Shown: positions 53,733-63,380 of the stretch, in pieces
How the letters are laid out: each line of letters begins with the position of its first letter
Numbering within the stretch: the stretch's first letter is position 1
From: Theileria orientalis strain Shintoku
Taxonomy: Eukaryota; Apicomplexa; Aconoidasida; Piroplasmida; Theileriidae
Length of the DNA stretch: 64,000 bases
Direction of reading: 5' to 3'
Assembly (NCBI RefSeq): GCF_000740895.1
Contig: NC_025261.1
Location: forward strand, 1,426,001 to 1,490,000
Program-made: the position numbers and the translations under genes
Notes under the pieces: model-generated
Seen by the model: only the letters and a program-made list of their open reading frames with translations
Told to the model about the DNA's origin: nothing
Databases searched by the model: none

Positions 53733-54958
53733 ATGAAACTGGCGAAATGTGTAGCCTTCTTGAACGTGCTAAACCTAGTAACAGGGGACAAGAATAAAAA
53801 TATAATAAAGGATGAAAAGGAGGTGTTTAAAAAAATTAATAGTAAGCTGACAGCCAACAGTAGGTTTAAGATGCAATATGTTTGTTTAGGAGCTGAAAAC
53901 TACGATAAATTCTGGGATTCCGTGAACAACTCATTCGCAAAAATCAACTTAACTCTGAATATTGACACTGGTTCGAATGTATTGGACAAATACCTCAACT
54001 TGTGTAGCTTGATGCAGAAGCTGACCTGGGGAAACAAACTGTTTATAAAGGCGATAAACAAGGAGGAATCCCACATTATTTCAGACTGTTACAATAAGAC
54101 TGACGAGGGGGACTACCTGCTTTTAATTGACGATACACCTCGAGGTATTTAGTTCGTTTGTACTTTTACACACTATGACGCCAATTTATCAGCAGACTCA
54201 ATAATACTGTAGTTCCAGACGTCTCCACTGACAGTTTGTCAAACTTTCCATTCGACAATAGGAACATAATCGCCAGGGTTTTAAACAAACTGAGGAGTTC
54301 AGACAGAAATTACATAGTTTTGACTAAGAAGAGCATACCCCTGGGATCGGGCCTCGGAGGAGGATCCTCAGACGCAGCCACTGTGATAAATCAACTGTTT
54401 AAAGGGAGACTGTATGACCTAGCGACGATCGGGTCCGATGTGCCCTTTCTAGCGAGCAAATGTAAGTCCACTGCATTTATGAGCCACTCAGGTGACACTG
54501 CTTGCGTGTTCGGAATCGGAGACAAAATGTACGAATTTTACAATAAAATATACTCGGACTGGGTGTATCTGGTGATTCCACAGGAGAACGTATCAACTGA
54601 GCTCGTTTACAGGAAGGCGCGTGACCTTTTAAAGGGCGGCAAGATTAGGAAACGCGACATCCACAGGGTAATAATGGAGACGGTCAGGAAGGTCGAGGGA
54701 CTAGCGGATATAAAGGCTCTGGTGCCTGACAACGACTTGGAACGGTGCGTTGAAAACGCAAAAGTGACCAGATTGAGCAAGATCCTAAAGAAGGCCTTCA
54801 GGAGTTTTGGCATGACCGGCAGCGGATGCTCATTCTTTGTATTCGCCGACGACGACTCGGAGGTAACCTCTATACGAGACAAGTATAAGAAGCCGCTGAT
54901 GATAGTGAAAACAAAGTTTAAGTACGACACAGAGGAGCACGAGTACGAATATTTGTAA
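53733..54958 (+). CDS. ispE: 4-diphosphocytidyl-2-C-methyl-D-erythritol kinase (IspE)
   Basis: GHMP kinase of the MEP isoprenoid pathway, which in apicomplexans works in the apicoplast. Two exons, 53733-54144 and 54213-54958, sum to 1158 bases, 385 residues. Visible: an N-terminal hydrophobic stretch (CVAFLNVLNLVTG) that could be a signal peptide, then a Lys/Asn-rich transit-like region, FAKINLTL with the catalytic-site Lys, the ATP motif PLGSGLGGGSSDAA, GSDVPF with the catalytic Asp, and the C-terminal MTGSGCSFF motif. After FAKINLTL the usual DGYH motif is not recognisable. The leader of about 70 residues supports apicoplast import. Confidence 0.92.
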
Positions 54959-55052
54959 ATTAATTGTGCGCACTGTTGTACTTGAGTATTCAAGTTGTTA
55001 TCGTAGCTTATTACACACATTGTTTTAGTAGAGCACACAAGTTATCGTACCT

Positions 55053-55088
<36 letters not shown>

Positions 55089-55247
55089 TAAAATTATTAA
55101 AAGCATGACTGAAGCGTACGCGTATACTCAATCACAATTTATACTGATACTGGCAGTGACTCCGCTGGCTCCTCCACGACGGCTCTAAAGTAATGTGTAA
55201 GCTATTGGTGGCCACAGAAGTAACAGACTGTTATAAATATCAACACA
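54959..55247. other. Convergent intergenic with (TA)n microsatellite
   Basis: Spacer between ispE and the bL28 gene, which converge. A pure dinucleotide TA run of about 15 units occupies roughly 55055-55084. No gene is seen. Confidence 0.7.
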
Positions 55248-56134
55248 TCAGAAGTAGTTATGTAAATAGAGTGCATACCTCTCCTTCAGTCTGGCATAGC
55301 CTGCGAACAGCTTCTTGTTGTTTATGTCCAGGTGGAACCGCCTGGCAGCCTCTATAATTCCAAGTCTCTTGATGGTCTTCAAGCCCCTCATGGATAACCT
55401 GAGACGGATGAAATACTTTTTCTCAGGGTGCCAGATCTTCTTCCAGTGTAGGTTCAACTTTTGAGTCCTTTTGGTCCTGACTCCAGAGTGACTACGCTTT
55501 ATGGCCTTCGTGTTATCCATTTTACCGAGTAGCATACACCTAAGAGATATTAATAACTCATGTGTACGTGTAAAATCAAAACTTAATTGCCGCTATATGA
55601 TTCAAACCTTCTGGCGGGCAGTATTATGGGTTTGGCTGGGAGCTTGGTGCACCTACGAATTCTCGGGATTCCACCTCCTCGGCCGACAATGCGATGGTGC
55701 CTGACTTGACTAGATGTCGGCCTTTTATCAAACTTCTTGCCCTAAAACAGTAATAATTCGTGATATAAAGCTAAATTATCCATGATTTGTGATACACTAC
55801 TAAAATTAATAAACAATAATGGGACTTGTGTGCATCTACCTAAAAGTCAGCAACTATTGCCATTATTACTTACAATCATGGCCTCTTTATGCCTCTTCTC
55901 AGAATATAAGGTAAATTTATTTATGCTTGAGCCTATAAATGTTTATTAGAAGGCAAAAATCAATGGAAGGATACCATGTGAATTGAAAAACTGTGTAAAT
56001 ATATTATTTAATGAAACGTTAGGATTCCCATTGTTAAACACATTCATGTTCTGATGAGTTTTAAATGAACGAGAATGATTTGGGAGGAGTAGAAAAATAG
56101 AGAATCCGATAAACCATTTTAACGAAAATGACAT
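55248..56134 (-). CDS. bL28-type ribosomal protein, probably apicoplast-targeted
   Basis: Bacterial-type large-subunit protein L28. The conserved domain is in exons 55742-55608 and 55539-55248: RCMLLGK, RSHSGVRTKRTQKLNLHWKK and FIRLRLSMRGLKTIKRLGI match the family's CxxTGK, SHSxxxTKR..NL and LRVSxKGLRTI pattern. Upstream, exons 56134-55975 and 55932-55874 are open and in phase with each other; they encode MSFSLKWFIGFSIFLLL, a signal-peptide-like start, then an Asn/Ser/Lys-rich stretch typical of apicoplast transit peptides. Joining 55874 directly to 55742 breaks the frame; a 14-base exon at 55839-55826 would restore it but has a weak donor, so that junction is unresolved. The mitochondrion is the alternative site. 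Confidence 0.75.
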
Positions 56135-56712
56135 AACTAACCATGGACTACACAATTAATGGAAAGTGAATATGCTTCATACTCATATATAATGTATACA
56201 AATAATGTGTGCAATAATTTAAAAAAATAAATAGTTAGGGTGTAAACGTTGGAAAGGGGGAATTGGATTAAAAAGGAGTTATTGGAAGAAGATACAGTAT
56301 GTAGGCATAAGGTCAGGTTTCAAAGATTTTTATTAAGTAGGGATAAATAAATATAAAATAACTAAATGTGTACGCAACATGCGATCAAAAGGATGTTATC
56401 TCAAAATGAACCAGAATAGATAAACGGACAAATTAGTGACTACCCAACTGGAAAGGTCGAAACACACTCATAAAACTGGTGATAAAAACGCCCATAGCTA
56501 TTTCTATTGCTATGTAGGCTCCTCAGAGTTGTCTACGTATGAGGCTATTGCTGGGGTGGATCCACGACGCCGAACAGAATTACTCGCAAGTAACTACCGA
56601 ATTTGTGTACGGAAACTTACTAATTGAAACACAAAGAACAATTTTACTGCCATCCTACTGAGCCGTATTAAAGTTTTGTTAGTTTGCTTTAAATCCACTT
56701 TCTAATACCAGG
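56135..56712. other. Divergent intergenic, 578 bases, with a GC-richer structured patch
   Basis: Lies between the starts of the bL28 gene (minus) and a small membrane protein gene (plus). Most is A/T-rich, but about 56430-56640 is clearly less so and holds several inverted repeats (see findings). A 63-codon open frame at 56436 has no start context or family features that I trust. Confidence 0.5.
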
Positions 56713-57156
56713 ATGGCTCAAGCTAAGAAGGTAAATTATTGATAACTTTAGCTATATTTTTCCAATATTAGTAGATAAAAAGGTCAAAACTACTTACCGC
56801 TCCTTCAGTCCCTATTTAACTCCAGATTTAATGATTATTCTCAGATGAATTTTTACAAGAACGCTCACCTGAAGCTTTCAGAACTAAATACCAAGAACTT
56901 GCTGCTTCTCCTGCTCGTCACCGACGCCTGCCTTGTTCTCGCAGGCTTCGTTGGCTTCACCGTCATTACTAGAGTTTTTGGTCCATTTTCATGCAAGGCC
57001 TTTAGAAGTGTTGTATTTGATAAGAAGGTGCTGCTCGGCAAAACCTGCCCTTTTCATCACCTGAAAACAATGCCAAATTTGTCCCTCGCTTCAGTCTATG
57101 CAGTGGTGGTGTTCTACGCTCTATTAGTTCCCTTCGGACTATATTTCAATTTGTAA
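56713..57156 (+). CDS. Small two-pass membrane protein, function unknown
   Basis: Two exons, 56713-56730 (MAQAKK) and 56845-57156, give about 109 residues. Two hydrophobic segments are clear: LLLLLLVTDACLVLAGFVGF and SVYAVVVFYALLVPFGLYF. The loop between them has three cysteines and several basic residues. The intron begins GTAAAT and ends TTCTCAG. I do not recognise the family; a small ER or inner-membrane-complex protein is possible. An alternative is a start at the second-exon ATG (MNFYKN). Confidence 0.65.
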
Positions 57157-57617
57157 GTTTTAGAATAAACTTAAGACATATATTTACTTGTTTAATTTAT
57201 ATACTTTACCAATTTTATTTACGTATTTTACAATCAATAGATATATAATTGTACACACCTACATATGCTTACTTATTTTCTATATTATATATCTTTTATA
57301 CACTGTTTAATATACTTATTTACTGAAACTAATCTTTATTGAAGTTTGCTTGTTAAACATCTTCTTAAAAATAAAAAGAAGACCCACTAATTTATTAATC
57401 AACACGCCTATATGCTTAATCACCAACATAAGTATTTTATTTTTATTCATTATTCTTAACACTAATTTTTTATCTCGTGTTTGTCAACACACATTTGCTA
57501 TTCTTTGTCAACACACATTTGCTAGTGTTTGATAACGTACGCATCTGTGTAAGGTTTATGTACTATTTAGTAGAATATACGTAACACAGGGGCAAATGGA
57601 TGACATTTACAGTTTTT
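57157..57617. other. Convergent intergenic, 461 bases
   Basis: A/T-rich spacer between the small membrane protein gene and eIF2-beta. A 20-base direct repeat (TTTGTCAACACACATTTGCT) occurs twice at about 57479-57524. No gene is seen. Confidence 0.5.
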
Positions 57618-58964
57618 TTAAACTTTAGCTTTTCTTCTTTCACCCCTATTAAGGGCGTGGAATCCGTTTTTAATAGGGTTGACTGAACGATTGGCTCCAC
57701 AAGCTTCACAATGTTGTGTAAATAGACGTGCGCGACAGTCTCGTTCCATGGTTGTATTTGGGCTTTTGCACATTGAACACGTAACGTATTCGGCTATTAA
57801 ACAAATGTCAATTCAGTTGTTAATACTAGTAGTAATACTAGTAGCAATACTAGTAATAGTAGTAGTTATACTAGCTGTAATAGTAGTAATAGTAGTAGTT
57901 ATACTAGCTGTAATAGTAGTAATAGTAACCGTAATAATAGCTGTAATAGTAGTAATAGTAGTAGTTATACTAGCTGTAATAGTAGTAATAGTAACCGTAA
58001 TAATAGCTGTAATAGTAGTAATAGTAACCGTAATAATAGCTGTAATACTTACTGATATATTTCCTCAAAAGGCTTTCTATGTTCTTTGGGCCGTATTTTC
58101 CCTTAAGCACTAACTGGCCATCTCCGGCAATTGATCCTTCAGTTCCCAATTCGGCCAATACAAATTGATGGACGTGATCCATACTTCTTCCCATTCTAAT
58201 GATATTTATTAGTGATTAAATATTAGTGATTAGTTATTAGCTATTAGTATTAGAAACTATCTGCATATGTGTCATACATTGAACAGATGTCTCTAAAGTT
58301 TATCCATGCTACTTTCTTTGATCCAACCCTTACTACTTGAGGTGGCTTAATTGTGTACCTTTTACTGCCACTTAAATCAGGATTATTTTCGTTGATAAGA
58401 GACTGAATTCTCGCAAGCAACTACGCAAGTCATGAAACACTGTTAAATGGCAAAATCAAATTAACATACTGAATACATAACCATAAACAGTCAGTTACCT
58501 CTTCGTAGGGGTAAACGTGGCCCTTAACAAACACCTGGCCGCTTCCATCAATCACCTCCGCTTTAGGCGATTCTAAAAAGAGTGCGTTAATGATTCGTAG
58601 ATTAAAAGACCAATAATGTAACGCTCTCGACCAAAATAAATACGTAAATATTGTACCTGTTTGCTCTACTGGACGTTTCTTCTTCTTTTCACCGAAATTG
58701 AACCTTGGAGCTGCCTCTTTGGACTCTGCAAAATATTATAGGAAACGGAAAGCGCAAGTGCCCGGCATCCAGTCACAGATTGCATATACGCAGTTTTAAC
58801 GTAAATACGAACCTGGCAACCTCGGCTCTTGAGAATCTGGCCTTAAATCCATGTCGTTTAATTTATCCGAAACTTCGTTCTCAACGGAATTTCTAGGGGC
58901 CTGCTACGAAGTCTTAAAATACTCATAAACTTACCTCTGTTGTACCATCAGTGAGTTGTCCCAT
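57618..58964 (-). CDS. EIF2S2: Translation initiation factor eIF2 subunit beta
   Basis: Part of the eIF2 complex that delivers initiator tRNA. Seven exons, 58964-58935, 58900-58813, 58725-58657, 58572-58499, 58420-58278, 58195-58053 and 57793-57618, sum to 723 bases, 240 residues, shorter than human (333). The core matches well: MDHVHQFVLAELGTEGSI, GQLVLKGKYGPKNIESLLRKYI, EYVTCSMCKSPNT, and the second zinc-knuckle pair CEACGANRSV. The N-terminal part holds one Lys run (KKKK) where animals and yeast have three polylysine blocks for eIF5/eIF2B binding. The last intron (57794-58052) is filled with a simple-sequence tandem array. Confidence 0.93.
57815..58045. repeat. Tandem array in last eIF2-beta intron
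   Basis: Alternating units based on AATAGTAGTAATAGTAACCG and AGTAGTTATACTAGCTGT, each repeated three to four times. Period is about 21-48 bases depending on how units are counted. It is open on the plus strand but encodes only Val/Ile runs, so a protein is not credible. Confidence 0.9.
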
Positions 58965-59233
58965 TTTATTCTACAAACTAAACTAAAACTGACTATACGG
59001 TATCGAAACAGTTAAAGTAAAATGTTGTTGGAGGAAAAGAGAATAAATATACTGTGGTTATCATCAATTCTAAGGCGCACTGATGGGGGACTACGTTAAT
59101 GTGTATAAAAGAGTTAAAATATTACATTCCTAGTTCCACTTGGAAATTGCGATATATGTGAGTATTAAATCGACAATTTGCTAAGCGAATCGGAAACCTG
59201 CTGATAATTTGAAGTCGGAATCGGCTCTAAAAT

Positions 59234-60731
59234 CTAACTACCGGTAATAACTATATTCGTCCTTACATCTGATGGAAGAACGTTTCCCTTAGTTAAGTTA
59301 TATTCATTCTCCTTGATCAGTTCTTCCAAATCGATATCCTCATCGTAGTCAAAGTCATCTGCTGCGCCCTCGTCATCCATAAACAGGTTGGGATTGAAGG
59401 TGAACAGGTCCTTTCCAGTCAACTGTGTGGTGGAATCCTTCGACACCTTCTCCTTCAGAGCGTCTAGACGTCCCTTTTCGCGTTCTTCTCTCCACCGAGT
59501 GAACGTTTCTAGGGTCACCATCTCACCACCCGCTGGAAGCTCTCTCCTCTGAAAATGATTTAGTTTTTCAGTCAGCCAATTATATCAACGCATCTAATTT
59601 CCACATCCTTACCTGTCTTTCAATTTTTTCCTCCAAGGTCTCCTCGTCATCCTCAACTTCTTGTGGAACATCACTGGACAACACAAATCCTAAAAGGCGT
59701 ATATGAGATATGGATAAAAATCAAGTAACGATTTCAATATGTGCACTAATCTTTCATATGTTTTTAGCAATACTATTACTAAATGGTTGTTACCTGGCGG
59801 CAAACAGTGCCTATATTTGCAGTCGTCCCCTCCGTTGGGACAAACCCAAAACCATCCGTATTTCTATTCACTATGTTAGCAACAGCTTTTAATAATCTGG
59901 GTGTATATATTTCTTACTTTTGACTCCACTGCCTGTAGGAAGTATTTACAAATGATGTCGGTCGTGCACGCATTTGTGTTTTTTTGCTGTACGACTCCTT
60001 CTAGGGTAGAAATATCCCAATTACTCATGTTATCATCTAAAAAATATTTGTTGTCAATCGTGCAATCATATTAACAATCTATATATATTCTAGATACTAA
60101 CCTTCCTTGGATCTTTGTATTCTCTGATCCAAATAAATATCTATTTTCTGGTCCATTCTAGCCTGCTTCGGCTCATACAACTTTTGTGAGTCCATACTAG
60201 CTTGTTTTACAGTCTCAGTGGCTAAAAAATAAATTAGTCGGGGTGAAAGTTCATATTTAGATTAATATTAGTGTAAGTCATCAAATGTGTTAATTAATTA
60301 ACCAGAATCCCATTGTTCCTAACAACCTACTTTTAAACAAAGATGCGATGAGTGCCTTTTGTTGTAGTATTCTATTCTTTTCCTCCTTCTCTTTATTTTG
60401 CTGAGCTATGTATTTATCACTGTCCTTCGGAGGCTGCCCAGTAACCTGTTGTTGTACACTTTTAATATATCTACAGAATTTTAATATTACTGCTTTTCCA
60501 TATTATCTTATTTTAACAACGTATACATTGTAGAATGTGAAGAAGGAGTCAATAGTTCTATTTATGTCGTCGAAGAGACAAATATTCTCATACATCATGT
60601 ATATCTTACTTTTGCACTGATTTACTCTTTTTATTTTTTAATCCGAAGGTCTTATCCTCCACGATCTTCTGCTTCTGCTTTTCCAGCGCCTTCTGCTGGG
60701 CCTTCTGTTGTTTGGCATTAGCTCCAGCCAT
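59234..60731 (-). CDS. ZC3H15: ZC3H15 / DFRP1-type zinc-finger protein (yeast Tma46-like)
   Basis: Partner that stabilises the DRG1/Rbg1 GTPase on translating ribosomes. I can follow about eight exons from ATG at 60731 to TAG at 59234, roughly 330 residues. Seen: the N-terminus [14 protein letters not shown] (family hallmark), [27 protein letters not shown], a CCCH finger with CKYFL then [23 protein letters not shown], a DFRP-domain [18 protein letters not shown] helix, [10 protein letters not shown], and an acidic end. The first CCCH finger found in animal and yeast members is absent (see findings). The acceptor of the exon encoding [11 protein letters not shown] is uncertain by a few codons. 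Confidence 0.87.
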
Positions 60732-61046
60732 TATAAGACCAAATTAGATGCAATTTAATTTAAAAATCACACAGGCATTCTTTAAATCTAATATATATGC
60801 GACAATAACTATTTTAACAGTTGGTTTCGTTAATTTTATTTGATCTGATGGGGACCAAACACGGACCCACACATCATGGCATAAAAAAGATCAATTTGTA
60901 TCAATTAATCATCCGCATCACCTCCTTTCCTACTTACATCATATAATGTTCACTATGTAGTCATAAATTGGGGTCATCAGCCATATATACCAGTGTATTA
61001 CGCCATTGCTTCAATAAGTTCAGTGTGTTAGACTTGCGATTTTATC
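60732..61046. other. Intergenic, 315 bases
   Basis: Spacer between the PARN-like gene stop and the ZC3H15 start, both minus strand. A/T-rich with a GC-richer patch around 60850-60885. It is likely to hold the ZC3H15 promoter. I see no gene or repeat. Confidence 0.4.
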
Positions 61047-63050
61047 TCATGATTCCACCGCCGGCGTGTTATTCCTCACTCTTTCAACGTACTGCCCGTA
61101 GTTGTACAGCTTAAACTGCGGATTCTTCATCATCTTGTATATTAAATTGATGTTTTTGACGTCCTCCTGGTTCCTGGCCACGACCCAGCACGAGCTTTCG
61201 TCGATCCACGACACTGACACCCACAGCGGCGACCATATTTTCATGATTTCCCACTTTTTCCACGAGTTAGGGAAGCCGAACATGTAGAAGTGCCTCGACA
61301 TATCCTCCTGCGTCTCCATGTTCAGCACTGCCGGCTGGCACTTTACTAGCCGCACTGAGTTCCCAACTTCGCTGAACACCCTATCAATCACCTTGGGAAC
61401 CGTCCTCGTCTTACTGCTGCTACTACTAGTAGTGCTACTGTTGCTACTGTTGCTACTGTTGCTACTGTTGCTACTACTGCTACCAGTACTACTACTAATA
61501 CTACCACTGGTACTACTGCCACTACCACCCGTGCTGCTAATGTCTCTGCTGTTTGCTGTGGACACCAAGTTTGACAGTGTTGCATTTTTCGACTTGATCA
61601 CCTCCTCGAGCTGGTGTATAAACACTAGCCCTGTCATGAAGCTGTCGTATCCAGCATCGTGTTCATCGAATTTTTTCACAACGCCCTCTGTGGCGCCCCT
61701 GTCGCCGATGTCATCGATGACGCCTCTCCTTGACCCTGGCAGCGTTATGTCCCACTTCGTGCCTGGTAGGGCTTCCACTTCAACTCTGCTGGTGGAGCTG
61801 CTCAGCACTGACTCGTACAGCATTTTCAGGGAGCTCTGCGGGTTCAGGATGTGGAAGAACTCCGAGATGTACTTCGTGTCAAACACTTTCGGAAACACCT
61901 TCAGCCACTCCGCCTTGAAGCTTTCCACTGTGTCCGGCAGGTCCCCGTAGAACGTCTGGTACACGTGCAGTATGTCGTAGAAGCAGTTGTGGCCCACCAG
62001 TATCTTCTTGTGGCTACTTATTGTGTCGAATAGCGTGCGCAGTCCCACCTCTCTTTCTATTTCGCTCAGTTCCGACAACAGTGTTGCTCTGTCACTCTCC
62101 AACAGCTCCCGTTGCGATTTATACACCCTCACCAGCTTCCTATCATCCTTCTTGCATGAATTGCTGTAGATGTTTGGGAACTTAATCGATATCACTGAGT
62201 GGATCAGTAGTCTCAGAAACGCGCTTTCCACTTCAAATTCCAGCGGCTTCTTGTCCTGTGAAAATAGCCAACCCTCCACTCTCTTCACCACTTCCTCAAC
62301 GGTCTTTCTGTCCTCCAAGTCTTGTATGTTCGTCAAATCATACTCGTTCACTTTAAATTCCTCATCTTCCTTGTTTATTCCTCTCGTCAACTCATCTATG
62401 TGTGCCAGTTTTGATAAGATTAAACTCTTCCTTTCCTCCTCCTCCTTCGGCTTCAGGTGGCATATTCCGTGCCTGATCCAGCTATTAAAGTCGAAATTGT
62501 TATCCTTCAGAAAGTTCAACGTGGACATATTTACTGAGAATGTATTACCATCTGAGGGTATGGTAAAGATCGAGGTGGGTGTTACTTTCCACGTTCCTCC
62601 TTCAAATCTTGCCATTGTCAACCCAATTTGACAGGGAATAAACTTTTTTGCTCCTGATACGTGCGATTCATAACATTTTTCTACTCCAATGAACCGTTCA
62701 TCCTTTATGTGTAAGCCTGTGTACTCCACATCTAGGGCCACAAAATCCGATTCCTTTATCAACTCCACAATTAATTGGCAGTGGTTATCCCAGTTTAATT
62801 TTGAAGTCACATTTGTGGTAAAATTGTGCGATTGAAATGCGCTGTAGCCGATGACTGACCTATTCGTTTTCCTAAAACTTGGTATCTTGTTTCTCAATTT
62901 AATGTGTGAATACTCATCATAGCTAGAGCCAATTGTATTTTGCGATAATACTCTTGTAAAAATAAGTGTAGAGAAGCCATTCTTATGTATATTGTTGCTA
63001 AATTTATTTAAATAGTTATGGAATCTCAGTTTTAACATGAAATAAGCCAT
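61047..63050 (-). CDS. PARN/CAF1-family poly(A)-specific ribonuclease with mitochondrial-type presequence
   Basis: DEDD 3'-exoribonuclease. One uninterrupted frame of 667 residues. Catalytic motifs: FVALDVEYTGL (Asp and Glu), LVGHNCFYDILHVY (Asp) and HDAGYDSFMTGLVF (His and Asp), in the order of PARN, with the PARN-like FPKVFDTKYIS block. The N-terminal 90 residues are rich in Arg, Lys, Asn and Ser with few acids and look like an organellar leader. A Ser/Asn/Gly/Thr tract of about 55 residues (nt about 61415-61570) lies after the nuclease domain, before a C-terminal RRM-like region. No R3H domain is obvious. Being intronless is unusual among long genes here. PNLDC1-like is an alternative name. 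Confidence 0.88.
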   Translation of the reverse strand: MAYFMLKLRFHNYLNKFSNNIHKNGFSTLIFTRVLSQNTIGSSYDEYSHIKLRNKIPSFRKTNRSVIGYSAFQSHNFTTNVTSKLNWDNHCQLIVELIKESDFVALDVEYTGLHIKDERFIGVEKCYESHVSGAKKFIPCQIGLTMARFEGGTWKVTPTSIFTIPSDGNTFSVNMSTLNFLKDNNFDFNSWIRHGICHLKPKEEEERKSLILSKLAHIDELTRGINKEDEEFKVNEYDLTNIQDLEDRKTVEEVVKRVEGWLFSQDKKPLEFEVESAFLRLLIHSVISIKFPNIYSNSCKKDDRKLVRVYKSQRELLESDRATLLSELSEIEREVGLRTLFDTISSHKKILVGHNCFYDILHVYQTFYGDLPDTVESFKAEWLKVFPKVFDTKYISEFFHILNPQSSLKMLYESVLSSSTSRVEVEALPGTKWDITLPGSRRGVIDDIGDRGATEGVVKKFDEHDAGYDSFMTGLVFIHQLEEVIKSKNATLSNLVSTANSRDISSTGGSGSSTSGSISSSTGSSSSNSSNSSNSSNSSTTSSSSSKTRTVPKVIDRVFSEVGNSVRLVKCQPAVLNMETQEDMSRHFYMFGFPNSWKKWEIMKIWSPLWVSVSWIDESSCWVVARNQEDVKNINLIYKMMKNPQFKLYNYGQYVERVRNNTPAVES
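61415..61535 (-). repeat. Ser/Asn/Thr coding simple-sequence tract
   Basis: Triplet-type repeats (GTAGCAACA on the coding strand) encode repeated SNS units inside the PARN-like protein, followed by Ser/Gly/Thr-rich sequence. The plus strand reads GTTGCTACT repeatedly. Confidence 0.9.
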
Positions 63051-63380
63051 TGGCGTTAAAATAATTTAAAATAAAAATAACAAGATAATTATAGCTAAAA
63101 ACGAATCTATATTAATATTACAAACGAAATGTTTAATTTCACATAATTAAAGTAGAAGTAAAAAGTAAAAATGTTGTCTCGTTTGTATTCCTGCCTCATA
63201 TTCAACTTATAAATAATTATTATCGTAGATGATTACACAGTATTGAAAAAAATGATTTAACAAATGTAAAATATTTTGTTCCTTAAAATTTAGTTTAAAG
63301 TTTAGTGTAAAATAGTATGTGAGTCCACCAAATTAGGTGTTAAAAAATGCAGTTCAGAGTCAAATATTCAAGTAAAAGAT
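63051..63380. promoter_or_regulatory. Divergent promoter region, 330 bases
   Basis: Between the PARN-like start (minus) and the GCP4-like start (plus). It is A/T-rich. A short out-of-frame ATG frame at 63347 ends at a TGA overlapping the GCP4 start region and could be an upstream ORF. No other signal is seen. Confidence 0.4.

Noticed and set aside
56436..56627. 63-codon open frame in the divergent region near 56.5 kb
   Set aside because: No family features; the less A/T-rich patch is better described as a possible structured element.
57679..58113. Plus-strand frame rich in Val/Ile over the eIF2-beta intron array
   Set aside because: The Val/Ile runs come from the tandem repeat in an intron on the other strand; flanking exon parts belong to eIF2-beta.
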